A DNA stretch of 23,148 nt, from positions 1 to 23,148 of IMG/VR virus record IMGVR_UViG_3300034104_000588. One strand, given 5' to 3'. The notes beneath the pieces were generated by a model. It saw nothing but the letters and a program-made list of their open reading frames with translations. It was not told where the DNA came from and did not search any database. The translations under genes were made by a program, and so were the position numbers. Below are positions 7,744 through 15,699 of the stretch, one piece after another. Positions within the stretch are counted from its first letter, which is position 1. The number at the start of each line of letters is the position of its first letter. The DNA comes from a virus.

Positions 7744-9677
7744 CGACCACCATCCGGCCTAATGTCCAATTTAGGCACACCTAACTGCCACTGCGTACCC
7801 AGCGTGTCTGACTCTATCCGAAACGCCATCTGCCTTCCACGCACTCGCGTATACACTAACTGCGTAAACTCCTGCACCTCGTACGTTTTTTCAGTGTTGT
7901 AATTCTGCGTGGACTCCACCGTCGGCGCATTCGATACCTTATACGGCGCACCGGGGTTCTTCCTCGGACGCATCTTAAACTTCACCGCAGGGTCCGTCGA
8001 ACTCTGTGTCATCGAGCCATTAAACGTGATATCAGGAATCATCCGCCAGACAAAGCCATACTTATCGCCATTGGCAATATCAAAGTCAGCCGACTGGATA
8101 TACGAACTAATTGCACTTGGCGGGTTAGTTGTCCCATCATCTACCGCCGCTTCGTGGAACACGATTATGTTGCCTAATGTCGCGGCTTGCGGATAATCAC
8201 GCAACGGACTATCCAACCATGCAGTACGTGACAGATTGCCGTAATACCACGCATTATCTACGTAGTTGTAGATCACATAGCGATCTATCGTATTTGAATC
8301 CTCAGAGCAGTAATACCACCAGACTTCATTAAACCGCTCATTGGTGCCAGCAAAGAACTGGAACCCCTGATCAAGATTAATGTCGTCATACACATACTTC
8401 CAAACCGAACACACCAACGGTTCTACGCGCCCTGAGTAGATGTAAAACTTATCCGTACCCATCCAAAACGTAATGCCAGACCCTGTTGCAATCGCATTTG
8501 GACTGACCAGAGAAATATTATCGGCAATCAGAGTAAAACCATACACGAGCGGCGGTCCCAAATACTGCATTGAGTACAACGCCGCATCCGTCCAAACCAA
8601 AATCTCCTGCCGCGTCTGTAACGCACCGATAATGTCCGAGCCCCGGGATAAACGATAACTACCTGCTTGGTTGGTCGCAGTAGGTGTCCAATCTAAATAA
8701 TCTTCTTGCGCACTCCAACGGATCAACATCGGATCAAACGCCGCCGTGCCATACGCACCATAATCACTCGACCCAAATGCAATCACAATCCGCGTCGCAT
8801 CCGACACCAGTATTTGCGATATCTGAGAAGGCACATCGGTGGCAGATACCAGTGTTCCTCGCGTACCATACGCAGGGACAGACCCTGACCCCGGTTGCCA
8901 CAAATACAGTGCGCCACCCCTTGGAGAAAACAACAAATCTTCCCCATAATTGGATTGACTCCACAACCGCAACTGGTTCCCGAATCCCGAACTAAAACCT
9001 GAGCCCCACGTGCCACGGCTCCATGTACCGGTGCCCCAGCCCGTGCCCACCGTATAAATGGCCGCACCTGTATTAATCTGATAGGCCCCTACTACCGCTG
9101 CCCCGCCATTACCAGAATCCGACGCATTCGATAACACCGCCGCACCGGGAGCGCCGATAGGAGAAACTACACGTGCTTGGATAGTGTAGGTATTCGCATT
9201 GACTACCGTTACCTGATATTCCTGTTGCAAAATCGCTTGCGTGATATTGCCACCAAGGCCAGAAGCATCCACACCACTAAACGTCACAAAGTCCCCGGTA
9301 TTACAACCATGGGAAGTGTCCGTCACGGTAATCGTAGAAGAGAAAGGCGCAACAGTGACCGCCGAAAACGTGACATTCCCTGCAGCCGTCGTATTCCTGA
9401 TAGGCGTAATGTCGTAATACACGCCACCATCTTCTACATAAAACTTGAGATTCGTACCTACCCCAAGAATATTAAAACCTTTAAGCGTTACCCAATTCCA
9501 CAAGGACCGCGCAACACCCAAAAAGGTATTGTAAGAAAGCGCCGCCCAACCACCTATTTTCTCAGGGAAGCCCCCGCGAAAACGTATTTTGTCACAGTCA
9601 AACCATCCTCCTTTACCAGCAAGGGTGGTGACTTCCTTATTAAGACCGGGACGAAACTGTAGTGGTTGTAGCGGCAT
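7740..9677 (-). CDS. Tail nozzle-like structural protein (P22 gp10 / T7 gp12 type, tentative)
   Basis: The 645-residue protein opens with a Pro-Leu-Gln-Pro-Leu-Gln-Phe-Arg-Pro-Gly segment and a Gly-Gly-Trp-Phe-Asp-x-Asp-Lys-Ile-Arg-Phe-Arg block, recalled as strongly conserved in uncultured podovirus-like phages. Residues about 95-195 form a Thr/Val-rich insert resembling an Ig-like domain. From about 330 to 520 there are repeated blade-like segments: Trp-Thr-Asp-Ala-Ala-Leu-Tyr, then Phe-Trp-Met-Gly-Thr-Asp, then a Trp-Trp-Tyr-Tyr cluster. These suit the beta-propeller of nozzle proteins such as T7 gp12 and P22 gp10. The start has AGGTGAG upstream. A nozzle would close the tail channel below the adaptor ring, consistent with the gp4-like and SU10-type genes upstream. 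The family assignment rests on pattern memory and needs a profile search. Confidence 0.7.
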   Translation of the reverse strand: MPLQPLQFRPGLNKEVTTLAGKGGWFDCDKIRFRGGFPEKIGGWAALSYNTFLGVARSLWNWVTLKGFNILGVGTNLKFYVEDGGVYYDITPIRNTTAAGNVTFSAVTVAPFSSTITVTDTSHGCNTGDFVTFSGVDASGLGGNITQAILQQEYQVTVVNANTYTIQARVVSPIGAPGAAVLSNASDSGNGGAAVVGAYQINTGAAIYTVGTGWGTGTWSRGTWGSGFSSGFGNQLRLWSQSNYGEDLLFSPRGGALYLWQPGSGSVPAYGTRGTLVSATDVPSQISQILVSDATRIVIAFGSSDYGAYGTAAFDPMLIRWSAQEDYLDWTPTATNQAGSYRLSRGSDIIGALQTRQEILVWTDAALYSMQYLGPPLVYGFTLIADNISLVSPNAIATGSGITFWMGTDKFYIYSGRVEPLVCSVWKYVYDDINLDQGFQFFAGTNERFNEVWWYYCSEDSNTIDRYVIYNYVDNAWYYGNLSRTAWLDSPLRDYPQAATLGNIIVFHEAAVDDGTTNPPSAISSYIQSADFDIANGDKYGFVWRMIPDITFNGSMTQSSTDPAVKFKMRPRKNPGAPYKVSNAPTVESTQNYNTEKTYEVQEFTQLVYTRVRGRQMAFRIESDTLGTQWQLGVPKLDIRPDGGR

Positions 9678-9692
9678 TGCGGCTCACCTAAT

Positions 9693-9884
9693 TTATTGCA
9701 TCGTTTCTGGCTCGTCTGCGACGACCTCTGTAGCAGGCGTTGGTACAGGTACTTGCGACGTAGCTTGTTCGCGTACCTTTTCAACCAACCCAGCTATCTG
9801 AGCATAGGGCAACTGACCAAGGGCCATTAAAATGCCATTTACCTCTTCTAGTACTAGCGTTAGTGTGATTGGGGTATTTTTCAT
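9693..9884 (-). CDS. Small conserved phage protein (63 aa)
   Basis: I chose the ATG at 9884, which has GGAG six bases upstream; the longer open frame to 9992 would run back over the stop and end of the preceding gene. The product starts Met-Lys-Asn-Thr and is one amphipathic helical domain (Val-Leu-Glu-Glu-Val-Asn, then Leu-Met-Ala-Leu-Gly-Gln-Leu-Pro-Tyr-Ala) with an acidic, Pro-rich tail. I recall similar 60-80-aa proteins next to fibre or nozzle genes in uncultured phages, without known function. A small chaperone or virion accessory protein is the best guess from position. Confidence 0.65.
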   Translation of the reverse strand: MKNTPITLTLVLEEVNGILMALGQLPYAQIAGLVEKVREQATSQVPVPTPATEVVADEPETMQ

Positions 9885-9919
9885 TACTGTTCTCCATAAA
9901 TGCTCGGTCACTTTTCTTG

Positions 9920-9942
9920 AAGAGGGGACCGAGGAACCTCTT
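9920..9942 (-). other. Small hairpin directly after a stop codon
   Basis: Six-base arms AAGAGG (9920-9925 on the plus strand) and CCTCTT (9937-9942) flank an 11-base loop directly after the stop of the 104-aa gene. No T-run follows on the minus strand, so it is not an intrinsic terminator. It could slow decay or tune expression of the next gene, or be chance. Confidence 0.3.
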
Positions 9943-10257
9943 TTACCAAGGAAGCGGTGGCGTAACCACCGGCGGGTTAATCTGATTTTCAATCTGTTGT
10001 GCTACAGCTTCTTCTGTCACATCCTTGTCCACACCATTCGCCCACACCCAAGTCAACACTTCTTCTTGGGTTAGGTCTTCATAAGGCGTAAAGCTGCCAC
10101 CGCCATAGGCAACACCGCAAGTGCCATAGACATTAGTGGAGTAATCACCATTGACACCCGTACACGACCAATGAACGGTAATGACAACATCCGCATTGCC
10201 TTGAGATAGCGGTAAGCAGTCCATCGCGGTCACAGCCCAGTTAAATGTTGTACTCAT
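9943..10257 (-). CDS. Conserved phage protein, DUF7936-like (104 aa)
   Basis: The first 60 residues look like beta strands and include Asp-Val-Val-Ile-Thr-Val-His-Trp, Gly-Asp-Tyr and Tyr-Gly-Thr; three Cys lie at about 14, 32 and 47. Then come a Phe-Thr-Pro-Tyr-Glu-Asp-Leu-Thr segment, a helix, and a Pro-rich tail ending Pro-Pro-Leu-Pro-Trp. This layout matches what I recall as DUF7936, common in uncultured phages. The ATG overlaps the stop of the tail-fibre gene (ATGA), suggesting coupled translation. That position fits a fibre-assembly partner, in the way small genes follow fibre genes in many phages, but no such function is shown. Confidence 0.7.
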   Translation of the reverse strand: MSTTFNWAVTAMDCLPLSQGNADVVITVHWSCTGVNGDYSTNVYGTCGVAYGGGSFTPYEDLTQEEVLTWVWANGVDKDVTEEAVAQQIENQINPPVVTPPLPW

Positions 10258-13200
10258 TTTTTACCCTCCAATGCGGCGACTTTCGCCTGTAGTGTTTCAA
10301 TCATTTGCTGTTGTTCTTGGATGCACTTCATTAACGCGTACTGAAGGTCGGTCTGGTAGATCGACAGGCGCATCTTAGGTTCTTCTGCCGTACCCCAGTT
10401 CGATTCCATGACTAACTCAGGCGCAACATCCTGAACTTCTTGCGCTACAACACCCAGCGTTAAGCCGGGGTCTTCTTCCATGTTCTGATCGATGTAGTTG
10501 AAGGTCTGCACGGGGATAGCGCAAATCTTCGACAGATAGTCACCAGCCGGAGCAAAGTTGGTCTTCTCGCGGCGGTCAGAAAGGTTGACGTTATTGCCGC
10601 TGAAGTTGGCTATGCCACCGTTGGAGCGAACTTGGAATCGCTGCGCGGTAGCATCCCGCGCCTCAATGAAAGCATTGCCTGTCCCGTTGGGTGTGGCTCC
10701 GAATGAAATTGCAATACCGTAATTGTTGGCCGCTGTGCCGCTTGAATTACGGACATGGCAGGTAAAGTCGGCTGCCGTTTGGTCAGCAAAAAGCCGGTTT
10801 GCTGATGTCCACGACAGCCCCGGATTAGCCGATGCCCCCACCAGCAGATTACCGCTGGAGTCGATACGGGCGCGTTCGGTGTTGTTGGTGAGAAAGGCGA
10901 GAGCTTTATTCGCTTCAACAGCTAATCTAACGATTGCTCCATTTTCTATATAAAACTCTCTTACGCCACTGTCATAAAAACTAATATAAGGCGATCCAGT
11001 GCCTTCAAATCTAGCAACTTCGTCAATTGCCCCAGAATTAACATGAAGCCTTGTGCCCGGCGAACTCGTACCAATCCCCACGTTGCCGGAGGAGTCGATA
11101 CGCATACGCTCCGTAGGCGAACTCGCACCGTCTGCGGTCGTGGTGAAGACCAGCCGACCGGGCATATCGTTGGTGCCGGGGGTGCCGTCTACTTGAGCAA
11201 CGATACCTGCCGCCGAGATCATTCCTGTGCCATCGGCACCTTGGAAAAGCAACGTCCCCAGCGAATCGCCTGAAACTACTGCCGTAACGCTACCGGCTGT
11301 TGTGCCACGAGACTTACCAAACTGAATTGCTGATCCCGCTGTGTCGGCTGTGTTTCTGACAAAACCAGCGCCAGCAGCGTAGCCACCTGTTACACCTTCG
11401 ATTACTAACCCGTAGCTATAGCCACTTCTTACGCTTGTCGTACCAACCAGCAACCGCCCACTCGCATCCAGCGTCATCGCCTGTGTCCAAGTGATCGCAG
11501 TTCCAGCTGTGCCAGATGGAGTATTCAACCAACGATGCGTATCGCCAAAGTGATCGTAACGAGATGCCGCCGCAGTATTGCGATAAATCCAATTTGTGCC
11601 GTTATAAAAAGAGTTGGTGGCAAATGTTGTCGTATTTGTTCCACCTCCGGGCGTATTTACAATCCCAAGGGTGTACGTTTGCAATACAGCATATGATGGG
11701 CTTCCCCAAGCACTCGGCGTAACGCCCAAGCCAAGGTTGCCGGAGGAGTCGATACGCATACGCTCTGTAGGCGAACTACCACCATCCGCAGTCGTACTAA
11801 ATACCAACCTGCCGGGCATATCGTTCGTGCCGGGAGTGCCATCTACTTGAGCGAGGATGGAAGCCGCATCAAGCATATTTGTGCCATCTGCGCCATCAAA
11901 ATTTATAACTCCAAGAATATCGCCAGACGCAACAATAGTCCTTGAACCAAGAGCCGCACCGCGAGATTTACCAAAAGCAAATATAGGGCCGTTTGCGTTT
12001 GCCGTATTCCGAACCATCGAGGCATTTGTAGAACCATTAGCCGTCTCAATTTGCAAATTGCCAGTCACACCGCCGTTGCTTAAACTCTGGGATGCTCCCG
12101 TTCCAATTAAAAAAGCATTAGGCACTACAGACGCTACTAAGCTAGGCGCAACAGTGCCACCGCCTACCCAAAATTGCCCACCTAAATTAGCGGTTGTATG
12201 CTGCCTAATAGAAAATTCAGGGTAAGTGTTTGCGCCACGAATCCAAGAAATCTCAGGTCTATCGGCAGCGTCAGCATTAAAAACCAGTGACGGAGTTGTT
12301 GCCACCGAATTCCAAGCAACACCCTGACTGTTAAACTTTGTCGCAGCGAAAGTTCCTTTGTCTATTACTTGAAATCCTTGGTTTAAATGTAATTTTGCCG
12401 CTACCGTAGTCGTCCCAATCCCCACGTTGCCGGAGGAGTCGATGCGCATGCGTTCGGTATACGTTTCAGCGCCCTCTGATCCGGTAGCGTTGCCAAATAT
12501 AAGGTTTGGACCATCCGTACCAATGTATCCGCCACCAACCGATGTTGCTGACCTCCACCAAAGGGTATATGCCCCAGCGCCCTGAGAAACCAAAGACCGG
12601 ACTGCTGCTCCGTTAGGCACGGCAGTTCTTGTTTCAGAAGCAAGTAAATAGCCCTTGAAGTAGTTCGCCGCCGTCCCCGACGCATAGATGTTCCACTTAT
12701 CCGTACCAGAGGAAACTGCTGAGCCGATGCCGTAGTTATTTGTTGCGCGTGTTTGGTCGGCGACAAAAATTCCGTACTGATTAGTTAGTGTGGAACCCGC
12801 GCCTAACGCAGCAAAATTACCAGCCAAAAACCCAACTGCACTGGTTATTGAAGTTGAAGCAGCCGTTGTGTTGTTAATTGAAGTAAACGCAGTCCAAGAA
12901 CCTGTCGTGGTGGTTGGTATAGTCTGAGTTACCCGCGCTGCATAAATATCAGCGGCTGTTCCTGAATGTGTGCCTTGTAAATATAAAGAAACAGCCGAAC
13001 TTGCTGCTGCGCCAACCCCCATATAACCATTCACCGTCACGGTGTCGGTAGAGGCATCGCCAAGCGTGGTGTTGCCGGTAATATTGGCGTTGCCCGCAAC
13101 AGAAAGTAGATTAGTGGGCGACAAAGTACCGATACCCACATCACCGGTTGCCGTCACCACAAATGGCGTTGCATCCGGATTTGCACTGTCCTCAACAAGG

Positions 13201-13703
13201 ATAGAATTTCCACTGCCCGTTTGCGTTACACGTAATGCAGGAGAAGACGAGTTGGCGGAAACCACCAAATTGCCACTAAACGCGGTCAAAGACGAAGCAA
13301 CATTCGTCCCATCCGCAAATATCATCGTGGTAGTCCCAGCAAGAACCGTGACCCCCGTGCCCGCCGCCGTCGTATTGCCTAATACCGTAGAACAATAAAT
13401 CGTCGCGTCATAAGCACTCGAATTACGAATGACGTAAAACTTCTCTGCCGGAGGAATGTAAACATTAAAAGCAGCGGAAGTCGTCGTCGTTAAATTGATG
13501 ACCATGTTGCGCGACTGATCCGCACCACCATCTACCGCCGTTAATGCTTGGTTGGCTGAAATAACACTTACCGACACATACCCTGAGATGGCATCCTCAA
13601 TCAACGTGCCAAGGTTGGTATTTGTCGTCGTGCCCCATGTGCCTGATTGCTCACCATTAGCAATCAACTCAATACGGAGATTAGGGGAGTATGTGCTAGG
13701 CAT
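10254..13703 (-). CDS. Tail fibre with C-terminal S74 self-cleaving chaperone domain
   Basis: This 1149-residue protein is the likely receptor-binding fibre. Residues 1-50 (with a Ser-Gly-Thr-Trp-Gly segment) look like the virion-attachment end. The shaft is Thr/Ser/Gly/Ala-rich and holds repeated Arg-Ile-Asp-Ser-Ser-Gly-Asn-Val-Gly-Ile-Gly elements typical of phage fibres. A 97-residue module occurs twice. The C-terminal 108 residues match the peptidase S74 / intramolecular chaperone family: a Ser-Asp-Arg-Arg-Glu-Lys-Thr-Asn motif places the Ser/Lys dyad at S1042 and K1047, and the end is a coiled coil. In known S74 proteins this domain drives trimer folding and then cuts itself off just before the Ser. 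ATG at 13703 has AAGGA upstream, and its stop overlaps the next start. Fibre and S74 identity are strong; the receptor is unknown. Confidence 0.93.
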   Translation of the reverse strand: MPSTYSPNLRIELIANGEQSGTWGTTTNTNLGTLIEDAISGYVSVSVISANQALTAVDGGADQSRNMVINLTTTTSAAFNVYIPPAEKFYVIRNSSAYDATIYCSTVLGNTTAAGTGVTVLAGTTTMIFADGTNVASSLTAFSGNLVVSANSSSPALRVTQTGSGNSILVEDSANPDATPFVVTATGDVGIGTLSPTNLLSVAGNANITGNTTLGDASTDTVTVNGYMGVGAAASSAVSLYLQGTHSGTAADIYAARVTQTIPTTTTGSWTAFTSINNTTAASTSITSAVGFLAGNFAALGAGSTLTNQYGIFVADQTRATNNYGIGSAVSSGTDKWNIYASGTAANYFKGYLLASETRTAVPNGAAVRSLVSQGAGAYTLWWRSATSVGGGYIGTDGPNLIFGNATGSEGAETYTERMRIDSSGNVGIGTTTVAAKLHLNQGFQVIDKGTFAATKFNSQGVAWNSVATTPSLVFNADAADRPEISWIRGANTYPEFSIRQHTTANLGGQFWVGGGTVAPSLVASVVPNAFLIGTGASQSLSNGGVTGNLQIETANGSTNASMVRNTANANGPIFAFGKSRGAALGSRTIVASGDILGVINFDGADGTNMLDAASILAQVDGTPGTNDMPGRLVFSTTADGGSSPTERMRIDSSGNLGLGVTPSAWGSPSYAVLQTYTLGIVNTPGGGTNTTTFATNSFYNGTNWIYRNTAAASRYDHFGDTHRWLNTPSGTAGTAITWTQAMTLDASGRLLVGTTSVRSGYSYGLVIEGVTGGYAAGAGFVRNTADTAGSAIQFGKSRGTTAGSVTAVVSGDSLGTLLFQGADGTGMISAAGIVAQVDGTPGTNDMPGRLVFTTTADGASSPTERMRIDSSGNVGIGTSSPGTRLHVNSGAIDEVARFEGTGSPYISFYDSGVREFYIENGAIVRLAVEANKALAFLTNNTERARIDSSGNLLVGASANPGLSWTSANRLFADQTAADFTCHVRNSSGTAANNYGIAISFGATPNGTGNAFIEARDATAQRFQVRSNGGIANFSGNNVNLSDRREKTNFAPAGDYLSKICAIPVQTFNYIDQNMEEDPGLTLGVVAQEVQDVAPELVMESNWGTAEEPKMRLSIYQTDLQYALMKCIQEQQQMIETLQAKVAALEGKK
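11070..12014 (-). repeat. Two copies of a 97-residue fibre module
   Basis: Copy A (12014-11724) and copy B (11360-11070) are each 291 bases and align without gaps. By eye about 70 of 97 residues agree, with near identity over the last 45 (Ala-Gln-Val-Asp-Gly-Thr-Pro-Gly-Thr-Asn-Asp-Met-Pro-Gly, ending in the Arg-Ile-Asp-Ser-Ser-Gly-Asn element). DNA is also similar there. The copies are 654 bases apart, separated by unrelated shaft sequence. Confidence 0.88.
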
Positions 13704-13713
13704 CGTCGTGTCC

Positions 13714-14925
13714 TTACGTACTTGTATCTACGTCTTGCCATGCCGGAGACTGTGTGTCCACTACATCCGACCAGCTTGACCCTTGGGTATTATCTACATC
13801 CAACCAGCCCGCAGACTGCGTATCCACTACCGCTGCCCACGTCATAGACTGCGTGTTATCTACATTCTGCCAGTTAGGGGCTTGACTGTCATCTACCGGC
13901 TCCCATAACAACCGCCGGAATAGCTCGTCCCGAGCTTCTGCCGATTCTGCAATAGACGCGAGGAACACGGCCGAGGCAGAGGACAGTTCTTGTCCCGTTA
14001 CCAACTCCTGTATCAGCGCATTAAACTGCGCCTGCGCGGAAACCGCGACCGATCCTGCTGCTGCTTCAGATACAGACGCACCAAACGCCGCCAAGGCCGA
14101 GGATGCATCCGATCCTGTACTAGATTCTGCTACTACCGCACCAAACGCCACCCCTGCTGAAGCACTGTCTGATGCATCTGCCTCTTCTGATACAGAGGCC
14201 ACATAAACAATCCCACCGACAACATTATCCGCGCCCTGCGCTCCTTCAGCAATAACTACCGAGAAACTTGCCTGCGCTGCACTGGTTTCCGATCCCTGCG
14301 CCCCTTCTACCAAGGAGCAAGAGAAAGCAGCCAAGGCACTCGCCGTATCTGATCCCTGCGCGTTCTCTGCAATATCCGCAAAAAACTCACCAAGCGCACT
14401 TGCCTGACCATCCGCCGTACTTGTCTCAGCCACCGCCGCATTAAACTCTGCGCCTGCCGAAACCGTATCCTGACCACTTACTGTCTCACTTACCGTTGCT
14501 TGGAATGCAATCTGTGCACTCACCGCATCGGCAGCCGTGGCCGTCTCAGAAACCGACACCGCAAAATCAGCATTCGCACTTGCCGCGTCCGCGCCAACCG
14601 CACTTTCACTGACTGCCCGGCTGTACGTCGTCGTCGCCGAAACCGTATCCTGCCCACTTACCGACTCAGCTATGCCACCAAAAACCTCGACCAAGGCACT
14701 AACTGAATCCCCTGCCGTAGTCGTTTCTGCAACACTCGTGCCAAATATTAGTAAAGAACTAACTGCATCCGTTGCGGTAGATGTCTCGCTGACCGCGCTA
14801 CCATAAACCACCCCAGAGGATGTCGCGTCACTTGCCGTAGCCGTGTCCAAAGCCGTTCGGTCATATACCGAACACCCCCAACCCGCTTGTCCCCACGTAC
14901 CGGAGCTCCATCCGCCTTCGGACAC
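13714..14925 (-). CDS. Virion protein built of 20-residue and 11-residue tandem repeats (403 aa)
   Basis: The start is GTG at 14925, three bases after the previous stop (TAA). Residues 1-24 are Trp/Gly-rich (Gly-Thr-Trp-Gly-Gln-Ala-Gly-Trp-Gly). Residues 25-344 are sixteen consecutive units of exactly 20 residues with no insertions. The pattern is Val/Ile, Ser/Ala, Glu at position 3, Asp at 9, Ser at 12, Ala at 13 and an aromatic at 17. Residues 345-399 are five units of exactly 11 residues with Gln at position 4, Trp at 8 and Val at 11. The repeats are strongly acidic, nearly free of Lys, Arg, Pro and Cys. This points to a long repetitive beta fold such as a fibre shaft or solenoid. It sits directly before the tail-fibre gene, so a fibre, spike or linker is likely. 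I recall loosely similar repeats in uncultured phages, with no function. Confidence 0.82.
   Translation of the reverse strand: MSEGGWSSGTWGQAGWGCSVYDRTALDTATASDATSSGVVYGSAVSETSTATDAVSSLLIFGTSVAETTTAGDSVSALVEVFGGIAESVSGQDTVSATTTYSRAVSESAVGADAASANADFAVSVSETATAADAVSAQIAFQATVSETVSGQDTVSAGAEFNAAVAETSTADGQASALGEFFADIAENAQGSDTASALAAFSCSLVEGAQGSETSAAQASFSVVIAEGAQGADNVVGGIVYVASVSEEADASDSASAGVAFGAVVAESSTGSDASSALAAFGASVSEAAAGSVAVSAQAQFNALIQELVTGQELSSASAVFLASIAESAEARDELFRRLLWEPVDDSQAPNWQNVDNTQSMTWAAVVDTQSAGWLDVDNTQGSSWSDVVDTQSPAWQDVDTST
13729..13893 (-). repeat. Five tandem 33-bp (11-residue) Trp repeats with 66-bp super-period
   Basis: The last four units alternate between an Asp-Asn-Thr-Gln opening and a Val-Asp-Thr-Gln opening, so the pair (22 residues, 66 bases) is itself repeated. 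Every unit has Trp at position 8 and Val at 11. Confidence 0.88.
13894..14853 (-). repeat. Sixteen tandem 60-bp (20-residue) coding repeats
   Basis: The units keep an exact 60-base period over 960 bases. Most are well diverged in DNA, but two segments 180 bases apart (around 14457-14485 and 14637-14665) are nearly identical. That suggests a more recent copying of a three-unit block. Confidence 0.9.
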
Positions 14926-14928
14926 ACA

Positions 14929-15105
14929 TTACCCCGCCACCAACTGGTCTTCCTCAAACCACCGCTGCTGTTCTACGCCACCTGAATCCGTCCATGACAC
15001 CAGATAAGAAATGACCCCATCTTCGTTCATCCGCATCGCAGTAATCGGACCCGATGGAACCGTTACCTTTACAGATACCACATCACCTTTTTTGAACGCC
15101 GCCAT
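14929..15105 (-). CDS. Small SH3-like protein, possibly DUF2158/YodC-like (58 aa)
   Basis: I chose the ATG at 15105, which has GGAG six bases upstream and follows the previous stop by 10 bases; the open frame reaching 15129 would overlap the preceding gene. The product begins Met-Ala-Ala-Phe-Lys-Lys-Gly-Asp-Val-Val and ends Gln-Gln-Arg-Trp-Phe-Glu-Glu-Asp-Gln-Leu-Val-Ala-Gly. The Lys-x-Gly-Asp-Val-Val opening, central strands and closing Trp-Phe-x-Glu-x-x-Leu match the small beta-barrel pattern of DUF2158 (YodC-like) proteins, known in phages and bacteria with unclear function. Here it sits between two structural genes. Whether it is in the virion or acts on host components cannot be told. 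Confidence 0.65.
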   Translation of the reverse strand: MAAFKKGDVVSVKVTVPSGPITAMRMNEDGVISYLVSWTDSGGVEQQRWFEEDQLVAG

Positions 15106-15115
15106 GTCCGTCTCC

Positions 15116-15691
15116 TTATGCCGCATCAAGGCTGAACGTATACGTCACGTTCAACACGTCACCTGATACCACCGCGCGATCCCCCGGGGCTTGAAAATCA
15201 GAGGCCGAAAACAGTATGCCCGATGTGCCCGTGGCAACAGAACACAAAAACGCGCCAGCAATTGTGGTCGTACCATTCATCGTGAACTGCGCAGGTGACC
15301 CACTATTGCTGATCACCGAAGGATCTGCGGTAGTCGCCGCACCAAAGGTGACTGCTTTACGGTTACCTGTATAGGCCGTATCCTCTGTCCACCCAATATG
15401 AGAGGCAAGTGTATCGCCCGCAGCAAACACAGTACCAGAGGCAGGGCCTTGAACTAGACCAAGATACCAAGCAGCGGAATAGCCTACGCCGCTGAAGTAC
15501 TTGTCGTTCATGTCCTTCAAACCTTCATTGACCACCAAGTTCGGAAATTCTTCCGTCCACTTATGGTTGCCATCCTTGTCAAAGCATTCCATGCGAAACA
15601 CCCCTGCCGCTCTCGCTCTGGAAGAGGCTTCCGCTTTTTTTTCAACGACGCAGGAAACTGCATCATTCGCACGTGATTTTTCGATCTGCAT
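15116..15691 (-). CDS. Conserved phage protein, probable minor structural (191 aa)
   Basis: GAGG precedes the ATG by seven bases and the gene begins 8 bases after the previous stop. Residues 1-35 are charged and Ala-rich. Residues 33-61 hold Met-Glu-Cys-Phe-Asp-Lys-Asp-Gly-Asn followed by Trp-Thr-Glu-Glu-Phe-Pro-Asn-Leu-Val-Val-Asn-Glu-Gly-Leu, a segment I recall as widely conserved in uncultured phages. The remainder is Thr/Ser/Gly-rich with alternating strands and ends Val-Thr-Tyr-Thr-Phe-Ser-Leu-Asp-Ala-Ala. No catalytic motif or membrane segment is visible. Position among neck and fibre genes favours a virion component; the precise role is unknown. Confidence 0.72.
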   Translation of the reverse strand: MQIEKSRANDAVSCVVEKKAEASSRARAAGVFRMECFDKDGNHKWTEEFPNLVVNEGLKDMNDKYFSGVGYSAAWYLGLVQGPASGTVFAAGDTLASHIGWTEDTAYTGNRKAVTFGAATTADPSVISNSGSPAQFTMNGTTTIAGAFLCSVATGTSGILFSASDFQAPGDRAVVSGDVLNVTYTFSLDAA

Positions 15692-15699
15692 AATGCCCT

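Noticed and set aside
13894-14853. Regular 60-bp repeats that might look like a CRISPR array
   Set aside because: There are no conserved direct repeats with unique spacers; the period is a coding repeat of 20 residues within one open frame.
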